From NCBI GenBank assembly GCA_038749025.1, contig JBCDIL010000006.1, forward strand, positions 1 to 64,000: DNA of 64,000 bases. The letters run 5' to 3'. The translations under genes were made by a program, and so were the position numbers. This stretch comes from JBCAXA01 sp038749025 (GTDB lineage: Bacteria > Pseudomonadota > Gammaproteobacteria > Steroidobacterales > Woeseiaceae). The notes beneath the pieces were generated by a model that saw nothing but the letters and a program-made list of their open reading frames with translations, was not told the origin of the DNA and ran no database searches. This document shows, piece by piece, positions 15,610 to 24,811 of the stretch (within the stretch, counting starts at the first letter, position 1; each line of letters begins with the position of its first letter).

Positions 15610-16611
15610 CTATATCCAGTGGTACAGCGCGGCAACTAACACAAGCACTGCGATGAGCTGAGCAATCGTTTGGCCGACGATGACGCGTATGACCGCGCCT
15701 GGCGCGCTGCGTATCGCGCGCCAGTCGGTCTGCAATCCAATGGCTGCGACCGCGGTCAGCAACAAAACACTTGATGTAAGCGCGGTGCTCTGACGGGCGA
15801 CTTCGGGGATGAGATCGAGCGAAGCTATCAGAGACAACGCTATGAAAACCCATAGAAACCAAGGCAGGCTGCGCCGGTCTCCAGCCGCCGGTTCCGCGAC
15901 CGTAACCCGTCTGGCTAGCCAGTAGATGACCGGCACCAGGCAAGCGACTCGCAGCATCTTAACCGTGACAGCTTGGACACCGACCGCCTCGGACACGGTG
16001 AATCCCGCACCAACGACCTGGGCCACGTCGTGGATAGCTGCGCCGAGAATTGTCGCCGCGGCCTCGTCTTGAAAACCAAGCCAGCCCACCAACGGCGGGT
16101 AAGCGATCATAACGGCCGTACTGAGCAGACTGACCAATACGATGATCAATGCGGTATCACGCTCTAGCCCGGCTCGCTTCGGCATAACAGCCGCCGCTGC
16201 CAGTGCGGCCGATGCGCCGCAGATCGCGACCGAGGTCGCGGAGATGTAGCCGACATCGCGAGCTAGCCCAGCCCGGCCCGCAAACCAACAGCCGACGACT
16301 AAAGTCACGATGACGGTGATGAGCACGACAACCATCGCCCCGCCACCTAAGGCCACCAGGTCGGCGATAATGACCCGCGCGCCCAACAGCGCTACGCCGA
16401 GCCGCAACAGCTGCCGCCCGGCGAATCCGATTCCGGGATCAATCGCATCGCACCAGTGCGGCGCAATACCGCGTACCGTCATGCCGAAGAGCAACGCCAG
16501 CAACATCACCGGAAGCTGGAAAGTCTGGCCAGCTGTGTAGGCCAGCGCCGCCAACGCGCCGCTCGCGGCTACACCGCCAAACAGCGGCATCGACAAGCGC
16601 GTAGCGGCCAC
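15610..16611 (-). CDS. YeiH/UPF0324 family putative membrane transporter
   Basis: An integral membrane protein of 333 aa with about ten hydrophobic spans, of the YeiH (UPF0324) family often labelled putative sulfate exporter. Family features include LLALLFGMTVRG near residue 40, GRQLLRLGVALLGARVI near 65-81 and the glycine-rich SATSVAICGASAALAAAAV in the middle. Substrate is unknown; the sulfate label comes from related proteins and is weakly supported. Start is GTG at 16611, one base after the kdsB stop, so it is expressed with the lipid A/Kdo genes; an ATG at 16590 is an alternative. No LysR-type regulator, a common neighbour of yeiH, is present. Confidence 0.85.
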   Translation of the reverse strand: MAATRLSMPLFGGVAASGALAALAYTAGQTFQLPVMLLALLFGMTVRGIAPHWCDAIDPGIGFAGRQLLRLGVALLGARVIIADLVALGGGAMVVVLITVIVTLVVGCWFAGRAGLARDVGYISATSVAICGASAALAAAAVMPKRAGLERDTALIIVLVSLLSTAVMIAYPPLVGWLGFQDEAAATILGAAIHDVAQVVGAGFTVSEAVGVQAVTVKMLRVACLVPVIYWLARRVTVAEPAAGDRRSLPWFLWVFIALSLIASLDLIPEVARQSTALTSSVLLLTAVAAIGLQTDWRAIRSAPGAVIRVIVGQTIAQLIAVLVLVAALYHWI

Positions 16612-16612
16612 G

Positions 16613-17356
16613 TTACGCGCCAGCGACTAGCTGGCGCACGCGAGCAAGATCATCGGGCGTATCGACACCCGGTCCCGGCGTTCGGACGGCATCAGCAACG
16701 ACGATCGTCATACCGAGCGCTAAGGCCCGCAACTGTTCCAAGCGCTCCAACTGCTCGAGCGTCGCCGGTGGCGTTTGCACCAATCGATGCAAGACGCCGA
16801 CGCGGTACGCATACAAGCCGAGATGTCGGCGGGCAACGGTCACGGCGGCGGCACTGTCCTCGCGCCCATGGGGAATCGGCGCGCGACTAAAGTACATCGC
16901 GCGACCGCTGTCATCAGTAACGACCTTGACGACGTTTGGATCGGTCAATTCATGAACGCCGCCCAGCGGCGTCGCCAGTGTCGCGATGTCGGCATTGTCA
17001 GAGGCGAGCAACAGCTCTGCCACTTGACTGATAAGCGCTGGCGGTAACAGCGGTTCATCGCCTTGCACGTTCACAACAACGTCGTTATCAGGCCATTTGC
17101 GCCGCGCCGCGACTTCCTGCGCTCGATCAGTACCGCTGGTGTGATCGACGCGCGTTAGCTCGGCTTTTCCGCCAGCCGCCTCGATCGCCGATGCAATGGC
17201 GGTGTCGTCGGTTGCAACACATACGTCGCCGACGGCAGCCGATTCAGCGAGTCGCAAGACATGGACAACCATTGGTGTACCGCCGATGTCGGCGAGCGCC
17301 TTATCGGGTAAGCGACTCGACACACGTCGCGACGGAATAACAACGTGTACCGTCAC
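16613..17356 (-). CDS. kdsB: CMP-Kdo synthetase
   Basis: KdsB (247 aa) activates Kdo as CMP-Kdo for transfer to lipid A. The nucleotidyltransferase N-terminus IPSRRVSSRLPDKALADIGG matches the family, as do VVNVQGDEPLLPP (metal and sugar binding) and HLGLYAYRVGVL. GTG start at 17356 overlaps the lpxK stop as GTGA. The Kdo-8-phosphate synthase gene kdsA is also in this window (62487-63338). Confidence 0.97.
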   Translation of the reverse strand: MTVHVVIPSRRVSSRLPDKALADIGGTPMVVHVLRLAESAAVGDVCVATDDTAIASAIEAAGGKAELTRVDHTSGTDRAQEVAARRKWPDNDVVVNVQGDEPLLPPALISQVAELLLASDNADIATLATPLGGVHELTDPNVVKVVTDDSGRAMYFSRAPIPHGREDSAAAVTVARRHLGLYAYRVGVLHRLVQTPPATLEQLERLEQLRALALGMTIVVADAVRTPGPGVDTPDDLARVRQLVAGA

Positions 17357-18360
17357 GCTCCGGCCCCCGGTGCGGTATACGGCTGCAGAAGCGCCGCCAA
17401 ACGCTCATGCGCTTGCCGAGCAAAGACGGCGTCAACGGCCAGGTACCACAGCTGTGGATGGTCGTGGCTGACAAGTTTTACCGCGTCCTTTTCCGTAACA
17501 ATAACGGTGCGCTCACGCCATTGATCGAGTGCGTACTCGCTCGCCAACGCGTGATCCGCAAGCGGCAACGGCTCAACGCTCAGCCCCGCATTTTTTAACA
17601 GCGCGAAAAAGCGCCGCGGATTGCCAACGCCAGCCATGGCAACGACGGTTTCGCCAGCAAGACTGGCTAGTGGTCGTTTTAATCCACGGTCTCGGACCGC
17701 CACGACTTCGTCGCCTTGCAACCAGAACACGTCGCCATCGGCAGGAGCCCGTACCTGCGAGAGCACCAGATCGGCACTGGCTAGGCGCGTCTGCGGTTCG
17801 CGCAACGGGCCGGCGGGAAGCAAACGACCATTGCCAAAGCCGCGTTCCGCATCGACCACCGCGATTTCGATATCACGCTGCAAGCGATAATGCTGCAGTC
17901 CGTCATCGGCGACGATAACCGTTGCCCCAAGCTCCACCGCGAGAGCGGCATCGGCGCAGCGATCGCTGCCAACGACGACGATCGCATCGGTTCGCCGTGC
18001 AATCAGAGCCGGCTCGTCGCCGCAGTCTCGCGATGCTGTCGCCCGCGTGACACGATACGGCCCCTTACCCACCATTCCACCGTAACCACGGCTGATCACG
18101 GCTGGCCGATGTCCGGCCGCTTGCAGTTGCTCGACCAACCAAACAACAAGCGGGGTCTTGCCGGTACCGCCAGTGGCAATATTACCGACGACGATCACCG
18201 GCACGATGGGCCGGCAACTTCGCAGCCAACCACGTCGGTACGCCAACCGCCGCAGACTCACAATGGCGCCAAACAACCAACTAAGCGGCAGCAGCCACGC
18301 GCCACCGCCCTGCCCGTCATACCACCAGCGCTGAACCTTATCGGCGAACGGCTCGCTCAT
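17353..18360 (-). CDS. lpxK: Tetraacyldisaccharide 4'-kinase
   Basis: LpxK (335 aa) phosphorylates the lipid A precursor at the inner membrane. The P-loop region VGNIATGGTGKTPLVVWL, preceded by a short hydrophobic N-terminal anchor (WLLPLSWLFGAIVSL), and the later VIVADDGLQHYRLQRDIEI block are diagnostic. It overlaps msbA (ATGA) and kdsB (GTGA), so the lipid A export, phosphorylation and Kdo steps are translated in sequence from one message. Confidence 0.97.
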   Translation of the reverse strand: MSEPFADKVQRWWYDGQGGGAWLLPLSWLFGAIVSLRRLAYRRGWLRSCRPIVPVIVVGNIATGGTGKTPLVVWLVEQLQAAGHRPAVISRGYGGMVGKGPYRVTRATASRDCGDEPALIARRTDAIVVVGSDRCADAALAVELGATVIVADDGLQHYRLQRDIEIAVVDAERGFGNGRLLPAGPLREPQTRLASADLVLSQVRAPADGDVFWLQGDEVVAVRDRGLKRPLASLAGETVVAMAGVGNPRRFFALLKNAGLSVEPLPLADHALASEYALDQWRERTVIVTEKDAVKLVSHDHPQLWYLAVDAVFARQAHERLAALLQPYTAPGAGA

Positions 18361-20126
18361 GCGTCATCGCTGAACTGCAAACGATGCAGCTTGTTATACA
18401 GCCCACCGGCCGCAATCAGTTGCGCGTGCGTGCCGATCTCGACGATACGGCCTGCTTGCATAACGACAATGCGATCAGCGCGTTCAATGGTCGATAAGCG
18501 GTGCGCGATGACCAATGTGGTGCGGTTAGCCATTAGCTGCTCAAGCGCTGCCTGAATGTGCCGTTCCGACTCGGTATCGAGTGCCGAAGTTGCTTCATCA
18601 AGGATGAGTATCGGCGCGTTCTTCAGTATGGCTCGGGCGATCGCCAACCGCTGGCGCTGACCGCCCGAGAGCTTGACGCCTTTGTCACCGACCAACGTCT
18701 CGAATCCCAGAGGCATGTTGTCGACAAACTCGGAAACGTGCGCCGCATCGGCCGCAGCCCGTATAGCCGCTTGCGTCGCACCTTCCCCGCCCCCGTAGGC
18801 GATATTGCGTTCGACGGAGTCGTTGAACAGCGTAACGTCTTGGCTGACGAGACTGATCTGATCACGGAGATTGGCTAACTCAAGGTCGGCGAGTTCGATA
18901 CCGTCGAGATTGACCCGACCGGATGTCGGTTCGTAAAAGCGCGGTAGCAGACTGACCAACGTGGATTTACCGCTACCCGATGGACCCACCAGAGCGACCG
19001 TCTCACCCGGCTCGACCACCAAGTTCACGTGCTGTAACGCCGGTACGCGCGTGCCAGCATAAACGAACGAGACATCGTCGAACCGTAACTGGCCGGAGGC
19101 ACGCTCGATTCGGCGCTCGCCGCTATCGGACTCCGGCGCTTCGTCCAAAATCTCAAACACAGAGCGTGCTGCAGCAATACCCCGTTGCATCGATGCGTTA
19201 ATGTTGGTCAGCCGTCGCAATGGCGGCAGCAACAAGATCATCGCCGCCATGAAAGATGTAAACGAGCCCGGCGAAAGTCGACCGGCGGCGGTCTCCATCC
19301 CGGCGATGACGACAACACCGGCACCGCCAAGCGCAAATAAGATCTGGTTAACGGCAACCCCACCGGCTTTGGCGCGCACCATTTTCATATGCAATTGGCG
19401 ATTGGCGTCATTGGCCTTTGCGAAGCGTTGCCGCTCGTACTCCGAACCCGCAAACAATTTGACGACACGGTTACCGGAAATTACCTCTTCGGTAACTTGG
19501 GTTAGGTCACCGACTGAGTCCTGTATGTGGGTCGAATAACGCCGAAAAGTGCGACTCAGAACTTTGACCAAGAACGCGATGACCGGAACGATGACCGCGA
19601 TACAAACGAATAACACTGGGCTCTGGTAGATCATTACGGCAACGAACGCCACGAGGCTAAGCGTGTCGCGCACCAAGATGACGACAACGTTGGTCGCGGA
19701 CTCGGCGATCATCTCGATATCGTAGGATATTCGGGACAACAATCGTCCCGAACCGCGCTCGTCGAAAAAACGCGTCGGCAGCACGAGGTACTGCCCCATG
19801 ACTTCGGAACGCATGCGGTGAATAATCTGCCGACCAATCCAACCGAGCGAGTATTCGGTCACAAACCCTGCGAGGCCACGAAACACAAACACGACCAAAA
19901 AAGCCAGCGGTACCCAAAGCTCGAACGGCTCACCGTCGGCAACCAGCGCCTCGTCGGTAAGCGGCTCCAACAGCAGCGCCATCGCGCCCTCTACCGCTGC
20001 CGTCACCGCCATCCCTAGCGCCGCAATGACGAGTACCAACCGGTGCCGGCGGGTATATCGCAAGAGCCGCGAGTAAATCGCGCGTACGTCCGCCGACTCT
20101 TCGCCTAGCGGCAACTCATTGCTCAT
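18357..20126 (-). CDS. msbA: Lipid A export permease/ATP-binding protein MsbA
   Basis: MsbA is the homodimeric ABC exporter that flips lipid A-core across the inner membrane. The 589-aa product has an N-terminal six-helix ABC membrane domain and a C-terminal ATPase with Walker A GPSGSGKSTL, signature LSGGQRQRLAIARA, Walker B ILILDEATSAL and the switch histidine in VIAHRLSTIE. ATG 20126 gives a length near E. coli MsbA (582) and overlaps exbD by 11 bases; the frame is open to 20180 but the added residues lie inside exbD. A general multidrug ABC exporter is the alternative, but the lpxK and kdsB linkage supports MsbA. Confidence 0.93.
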   Translation of the reverse strand: MSNELPLGEESADVRAIYSRLLRYTRRHRLVLVIAALGMAVTAAVEGAMALLLEPLTDEALVADGEPFELWVPLAFLVVFVFRGLAGFVTEYSLGWIGRQIIHRMRSEVMGQYLVLPTRFFDERGSGRLLSRISYDIEMIAESATNVVVILVRDTLSLVAFVAVMIYQSPVLFVCIAVIVPVIAFLVKVLSRTFRRYSTHIQDSVGDLTQVTEEVISGNRVVKLFAGSEYERQRFAKANDANRQLHMKMVRAKAGGVAVNQILFALGGAGVVVIAGMETAAGRLSPGSFTSFMAAMILLLPPLRRLTNINASMQRGIAAARSVFEILDEAPESDSGERRIERASGQLRFDDVSFVYAGTRVPALQHVNLVVEPGETVALVGPSGSGKSTLVSLLPRFYEPTSGRVNLDGIELADLELANLRDQISLVSQDVTLFNDSVERNIAYGGGEGATQAAIRAAADAAHVSEFVDNMPLGFETLVGDKGVKLSGGQRQRLAIARAILKNAPILILDEATSALDTESERHIQAALEQLMANRTTLVIAHRLSTIERADRIVVMQAGRIVEIGTHAQLIAAGGLYNKLHRLQFSDDA

Positions 20127-20535
20127 CGAGACTAACGACCGAAATACTAACCGCGGTAAAGCCTGCTTTGCCGGCAACATCCATCGCCGTTACCACCAGT
20201 TGGTGCCGCGCGTCGGCGTCGGCGCTAATGGTCACCGGCGCGTCGGTCGCTAAATCGAGCTCGGCAAGCGCCCGAACCAAAGTTTCACGGCGACTGTTCA
20301 CTAACTCGCGGCCGTTAACGTAGTAACGGTCATCGGCAGTAACGAGCACCTCGAGCGACTTCGGCGGCGGCGCATCGAGCGGCGTCTGCTCAGCCTGTGG
20401 CAATTGCAGTGTTATCTCCGACTCTTTAATAAAGCTCGTAGACACCATAAAAAAGATCAGCAGCAGAAGAACCACATCGATTAGTGAGGTCAGGTTGACA
20501 CCCGGCTCCTCCTGCCGTCGTGCTGCCAACCTCAC
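20116..20535 (-). CDS. exbD: ExbD/TolR-family energy transducer
   Basis: A 139-aa ExbD/TolR protein: short cytoplasmic N-terminus, a single membrane helix with the essential aspartate in SLIDVVLLLLIFFMVSTSF, then a periplasmic domain. It uses the proton gradient with the ExbB partner next door. Start is GTG at 20535 overlapping the exbB stop as GTGA. Its position before msbA-lpxK is conserved in Xanthomonadales and Pseudomonas, but no TonB or receptor gene is nearby, so the partner system cannot be told from this window. Confidence 0.93.
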   Translation of the reverse strand: MRLAARRQEEPGVNLTSLIDVVLLLLIFFMVSTSFIKESEITLQLPQAEQTPLDAPPPKSLEVLVTADDRYYVNGRELVNSRRETLVRALAELDLATDAPVTISADADARHQLVVTAMDVAGKAGFTAVSISVVSLDEQ

Positions 20536-21149
20536 GACTGGCTCGCGTTACGCCGGTGAATCGCTTCGACGAGCTTGATCGATTCTTTTTCCATTTGGAC
20601 AACAAGACTGTCGATACGCGTTCTGAGATAGCGGTAACCAATCAATGCCGGAATGGCGACCGTAAGACCCGCCGCTGTCGTTATCAGCGCCTCGCTGATA
20701 CCCCCGGCGAGATTGGCCGGGTCACCAACCCCTTGCGTCGTGATTTCGGTAAACACCTTGACCATACCGATGACCGTACCGAGCAATCCGAGGAGTGGTG
20801 AAATCGCAGCGATTGTGCCGAGCGTTTCTACGTACCGCTCGAGCTCGTGCACAACGTGCCGACCCGTGTCCTCGATGCTCTCCTTCATCAGTGAACGCTC
20901 GAAGTTCCGATGCGCGAGGCCGGAGGCCAGAATCTGCCCCAACGGGGAGCCACCGTGCAGCGTTTGGATCTGTTTGGTGGTTAATTCGTTGTTCTTGACC
21001 CAGCCCCAAACGCGTGCCGTCAAATCGGCCGGTACGACGCGAGACGCCTTCAACGTCCAGATCCGTTCAAGCACAATCCCCATCGAGACAACGGCACAGA
21101 GGATTATCGGCAGCATCAACCAGCCGCCGGCCCTGACAATTTCGATCAT
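20532..21149 (-). CDS. exbB: MotA/TolQ/ExbB-family proton channel protein
   Basis: A 205-aa ExbB/TolQ family membrane protein. The first membrane helix is at 6-25; the second and third helices, with LLGTVIGMVKVF and ALITTAAGLTVAIPAL, form the conserved proton-channel block. It works with the ExbD partner encoded four bases downstream. It follows comEC by 72 bases in the same direction. The longer tol-pal genes are absent, so I call it ExbB rather than TolQ; the exact energised target is unknown. Confidence 0.93.
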   Translation of the reverse strand: MIEIVRAGGWLMLPIILCAVVSMGIVLERIWTLKASRVVPADLTARVWGWVKNNELTTKQIQTLHGGSPLGQILASGLAHRNFERSLMKESIEDTGRHVVHELERYVETLGTIAAISPLLGLLGTVIGMVKVFTEITTQGVGDPANLAGGISEALITTAAGLTVAIPALIGYRYLRTRIDSLVVQMEKESIKLVEAIHRRNASQS

Positions 21150-21221
21150 GCGAAGGTTCTAACGCCCGGAAACCGGCAATATACCGTGCGGCGATGCGCC
21201 AAACCACTGACAAAGGCCGCT

Positions 21222-23459
21222 TTATTCGGCGCGATGGCGCCACCAACGCCGCTGACGCTGTCGCTCGCCCCCGTCGATACGCAGACCGTCCGTGCAAATG
21301 TCGATACCGATGTGCCCACGAGAGCCAGTCGTCAGGACGCGGGCGCCGTACGCTTGCCAACGTCGGGTAACCGCCGCCGCCGGAAAGCGCCAACGGTTCT
21401 TGTAACCCGACGAGGCGATGGCGTAGCGCGGCACGACCGCTGCGACGAACGCCTCGGTTGAGGAGCTGTTGCTGCCATGGTGCGGCATCACAACGACATC
21501 GCTGGCGAGACCCTGCGCCGATGCCAGCAATGCGCGCTCACCGCGCGCCTCAATATCGCCAGGGACCAGTACGCGGTGAGCACCGGCTACGATTTGGACG
21601 ACACAGCTCGCATCGTTACCGCTCAACGGCTTGCCGTACGGCCCCACGATGCGCACGGTGACAGCGCCATCGGACCAGCGCTGTCCGGGTCGACACGCCT
21701 CACTGGCGACATTCGCCGGCAACGGTTCGCCACTAACAACCGTGGTCGGCCGAAAATGCTGAGCGATGTACGCCGCTCCGCCAGCGTGATCGTTGTCACT
21801 GTGCGAAACAATGAGCCGGTCGAGCCTGGTAATGCCTTGCCTGCGCAATAACGGCGCGATGGTACTGGCGGCAACGCTACCGCTCGGCCAAGACGCTCCG
21901 GTATCGATCAGTGTGGCGGTATACCTCGTCTTGACGAGTACCGCTTGACCTTGACCCACATCGATAACGGCGATGTGAGCGCAACCGCGATCGACGCTCA
22001 GCGACCTGCCGCCATTGAACACAGCGAGCGCGGCGAGCAGCGCCGTCAATCGCAGGGTGCGGTGCGCCGGCAACCAAACCAGAACCGCCACGGTCGCCAA
22101 CAGACCGACGTGTGTCGGTAACTCAATCGACTGCGTACCGGCGCCGATCAATTGCAACACCGTCAGGAGAACTGCCAGCAATTGATCGAGCAGTGGCAAT
22201 ATCCATGAACCCAGTGGCGGTATCACCAGAACGACGAGCAAGGCTGGAACGATAACCAGACTGACCACCGGGATCATAACGAGGTTTGCGGCGATACCTA
22301 ACCACGGGACGGTACCGAACACACCGAGCCCCAGCGGCAGTGCGGCAACACTTAACAACAGCTGCGCACCGACGACAGGAAAACGTCGGCGACCGCTAGC
22401 TCGGATGCGAGCGCGCCAGTTTGACACCAACAATAAAGCCACCATCGCGAATGACAAGTACAGTGACACCGACAACACACTGAGCGGCCACACGAGCATC
22501 ACGCTGACGAGTGCAACCGATAACGTGTTGGATGCTGCCAATGGGCGGCGGACCAGCCATGCCAACAACCCAATGGCGAGCATGACCAGCGCTCGCCGTG
22601 TCGGCAGTGCGAACCCAGCCGCCAGCGCATAAAGCGTTGCCGAGAGCAATGCTGCCAGCGCAATCAGCAACCGCGGGGCTGTGTGTCGAAAGAGCAATGC
22701 CGGGACCGTCGTTACACGTCCGAGCGCGGCCCCAGCCGCCGCCGCGAGACCGACGTGCAGGCCCGAGACAGCCAATAAATGGGCGGTACCCGTCACCGCG
22801 GTTAGGTCGCGAAGCGATGGCGTGATGGCGTGGCGCGAGCCGAGCGCCAACGCGATCAGCAGCCCAACATGATCGCGGCTGTCCATGCTCGCAGCAATCC
22901 GTGTTGCGACGCGCTGGCGCCAGGCGAGTACGCTGAACGGCGCCGGCACGGCCAAGCGGATGTTCGGAGCCGCGCTGACAACATAGCCTGTGGCGTCGAT
23001 CGATTTCGCTAGCGAGTAGCGTTCGACATCGAAACCACCGGGGTTCACCGTTCCGCGCGGCGCTCGTAAACGAATCATCAGTCGCCACGTTTCGCCAAGC
23101 CGTGGCTGCTGCGCCGGCGGGCGGTACCAGTGCACGTGAATCAAGCGTTGACCGACACCGGCGATATCACCACGGAACAAGAACGCGATTCGCGCAGTAT
23201 CGCCGCTCACAAAACTGGTAACGATGCCGTCTACGGCGTGCTCGACGTACCACTGTTCGAGCGGCCAACGGTTTGCGAGCCGGTTCTCGGCCGCGACCAC
23301 GACGGCGACGCTGCCGATTGCGCTGATCGCGAACAGCCGCCACCACCGTGGTCGAACGATGCACGCGAGAGCGAATCCGCTGACAATACCGACCACAGAC
23401 GGCAGTGAGCTTTGCAGCGTGACCCACACCGCACCGCACACGAATGCCAATGCCTGCAC
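21222..23459 (-). CDS. comEC: ComEC/Rec2 DNA uptake channel protein
   Basis: ComEC (745 aa) carries transforming DNA across the inner membrane. The domain order is complete: N-terminal DUF4131-like region with hydrophobic helices, the competence domain with LLAVSGLHVGLAAAAGAAL (about 230-250), and a C-terminal metallo-beta-lactamase-like domain with SHSDNDHAGG and PHHGSNSSS, which may degrade the non-transported strand. Start is GTG at 23459. Competence pilus genes are not in the window, so natural transformation is possible but not shown. It stands first in the exbB-exbD-msbA-lpxK-kdsB transcript. Confidence 0.95.
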   Translation of the reverse strand: MQALAFVCGAVWVTLQSSLPSVVGIVSGFALACIVRPRWWRLFAISAIGSVAVVVAAENRLANRWPLEQWYVEHAVDGIVTSFVSGDTARIAFLFRGDIAGVGQRLIHVHWYRPPAQQPRLGETWRLMIRLRAPRGTVNPGGFDVERYSLAKSIDATGYVVSAAPNIRLAVPAPFSVLAWRQRVATRIAASMDSRDHVGLLIALALGSRHAITPSLRDLTAVTGTAHLLAVSGLHVGLAAAAGAALGRVTTVPALLFRHTAPRLLIALAALLSATLYALAAGFALPTRRALVMLAIGLLAWLVRRPLAASNTLSVALVSVMLVWPLSVLSVSLYLSFAMVALLLVSNWRARIRASGRRRFPVVGAQLLLSVAALPLGLGVFGTVPWLGIAANLVMIPVVSLVIVPALLVVLVIPPLGSWILPLLDQLLAVLLTVLQLIGAGTQSIELPTHVGLLATVAVLVWLPAHRTLRLTALLAALAVFNGGRSLSVDRGCAHIAVIDVGQGQAVLVKTRYTATLIDTGASWPSGSVAASTIAPLLRRQGITRLDRLIVSHSDNDHAGGAAYIAQHFRPTTVVSGEPLPANVASEACRPGQRWSDGAVTVRIVGPYGKPLSGNDASCVVQIVAGAHRVLVPGDIEARGERALLASAQGLASDVVVMPHHGSNSSSTEAFVAAVVPRYAIASSGYKNRWRFPAAAVTRRWQAYGARVLTTGSRGHIGIDICTDGLRIDGGERQRQRRWWRHRAE

Positions 23460-23550
23460 TGTGACCGCGTCCCCTCCCTTACGGCAGCGCGCCGTTTACA
23501 CTGGCAAACTGTCGGTAGCACACGGACGAGACTAGTCGCACGGAGCGTCA

Positions 23551-24120
23551 ATGCCACGTCGTTTTTTTCGCCAATTCACGGTAAAACGCCAGGATCTTGA
23601 AGCGCGCTGGTACTTACGTCCGTTTCGAGTCGCGCTCGCTGACCCGAAAATCCGCAGTATTCAGCGCCGCAGCGTCGTCGCGGCAGTGGGTATCGGGGTT
23701 TTTTGCGCGTGGTTCCCACTGCCGGTGCAGTTCGTCATTGCGACACTTCTCGCGTTGACAATCCGTGCGAACGTCGCCGTGGCCGCTGTCGCAACGCTGA
23801 TCACGAATCCGCTCACGATGGCGCCGATGTTCTACCTCGCGTTTCAGGTTGGGCTGACCTTGCTCAGCCAGCCAGATACACCGTTCGTATTCGACTTGTC
23901 GTGGCACTGGCTAACGCACGATTTCCCATTGCTGTGGAAACCGCTGCTAACCGGCTGCTTGACGTTGGCCTCAGCGAGCTCGTTGCTAGCGATGTTGGCG
24001 CTCGATCTAACCTGGCGCTTTTCGGTCGCAGCCGCTGTTCGCGCGCGGCGGTTAAAGCGGCGCCGCGGTCAAGCGCTGCATCAAGCCGTATCGGGCCGTC
24101 GTGGCTCGTCGCGCAGCTGA
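23551..24120 (+). CDS. DUF2062 membrane protein
   Basis: A 189-aa DUF2062 protein of unknown function. A basic N-terminus (MPRRFFRQFTVKRQ) leads into a region with at least three hydrophobic helices containing GIGVFCAWFPLPVQFVIATL and the conserved NPLTMAPMFYLAFQVG. The C-terminus is arginine-rich. An SD-like CGGAG lies six bases before the ATG. It is divergent from comEC, a common arrangement in gammaproteobacteria, and its last 40 bases overlap the 3' end of lolD on the other strand. Confidence 0.88.
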   Translation: MPRRFFRQFTVKRQDLEARWYLRPFRVALADPKIRSIQRRSVVAAVGIGVFCAWFPLPVQFVIATLLALTIRANVAVAAVATLITNPLTMAPMFYLAFQVGLTLLSQPDTPFVFDLSWHWLTHDFPLLWKPLLTGCLTLASASSLLAMLALDLTWRFSVAAAVRARRLKRRRGQALHQAVSGRRGSSRS

Positions 24121-24794
24121 CCCGCATCGATCCGCACAACGCGCTGCATCGCGTTGGCGACGATTTGGTCATGTGTAACCACGACTAAACCAATTCCGGA
24201 ACTCGCGTTTAACGAGAGCAATAACGAGAGGACGGTCTCGCCGGTCCCGGCATCGAGGTTGCCGGTCGGCTCGTCGGCTAACACGACGGCCGGCGATCCG
24301 ATCAACGCTCGCGCGATTGCCGCGCGCTGACGTTCGCCACCAGACAACTCGGCAGGTTTGTGCGTCAGCCGGTCGCCAAGACCGACTTTCGCGAGCAATC
24401 CCGCAGCGGCGGCCAGTGCCTGACGGCGGGGTTCGCGCCGAATCAACAAGGGCATGGCTACGTTCTCTTCCGCCGTGAACTCCGGTAGCAAGTGATGAAA
24501 TTGATACACAAAGCCAATGTGCCGGTTACGCAACTGGCCACGGTCACGCTCGGCGAGTGCGTATATCGATTCACCCGCCACGGAGACATCGCCAGCCGTC
24601 GGCTGATCCAAGCCCCCGAGTAACTGTAAGAGGGTCGTCTTACCCGACCCAGACGCACCGACGATCGCGACTGTTTCGCCGCGCCGCACAGCGAGATCAA
24701 TTCCGTCTAGTACAACCAACTCACGACTACCGTCATGGAAGTGACGCTTTAACTGTCGTGCTTCGAGTACGACATCCGACGATTGTGCTGTCAT
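24081..24794 (-). CDS. lolD: Lipoprotein-releasing ABC transporter ATPase
   Basis: LolD (237 aa) is the ATPase of LolCDE, which extracts outer-membrane lipoproteins from the inner membrane. Walker A GASGSGKTTLL, signature LSGGERQRAAIARAL, Walker B VVLADEPTGNLD and switch VVVTHD are all present. I chose ATG 24794, 17 bases after the lolE stop; the frame is open to 24860 but those codons lie inside lolE. The order here is lolC-lolE-lolD, not the lolC-lolD-lolE of E. coli. Confidence 0.95.
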   Translation of the reverse strand: MTAQSSDVVLEARQLKRHFHDGSRELVVLDGIDLAVRRGETVAIVGASGSGKTTLLQLLGGLDQPTAGDVSVAGESIYALAERDRGQLRNRHIGFVYQFHHLLPEFTAEENVAMPLLIRREPRRQALAAAAGLLAKVGLGDRLTHKPAELSGGERQRAAIARALIGSPAVVLADEPTGNLDAGTGETVLSLLLSLNASSGIGLVVVTHDQIVANAMQRVVRIDAGQLRDEPRRPDTA

Positions 24795-24811
24795 GGTTTG
24801 GCTCTTCTCGC

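Noticed and set aside
15402..15635. 77-codon frame across the inverted repeats
   Set aside because: Overlaps two recognised genes at its ends and has no motif; the repeats explain the gap better.
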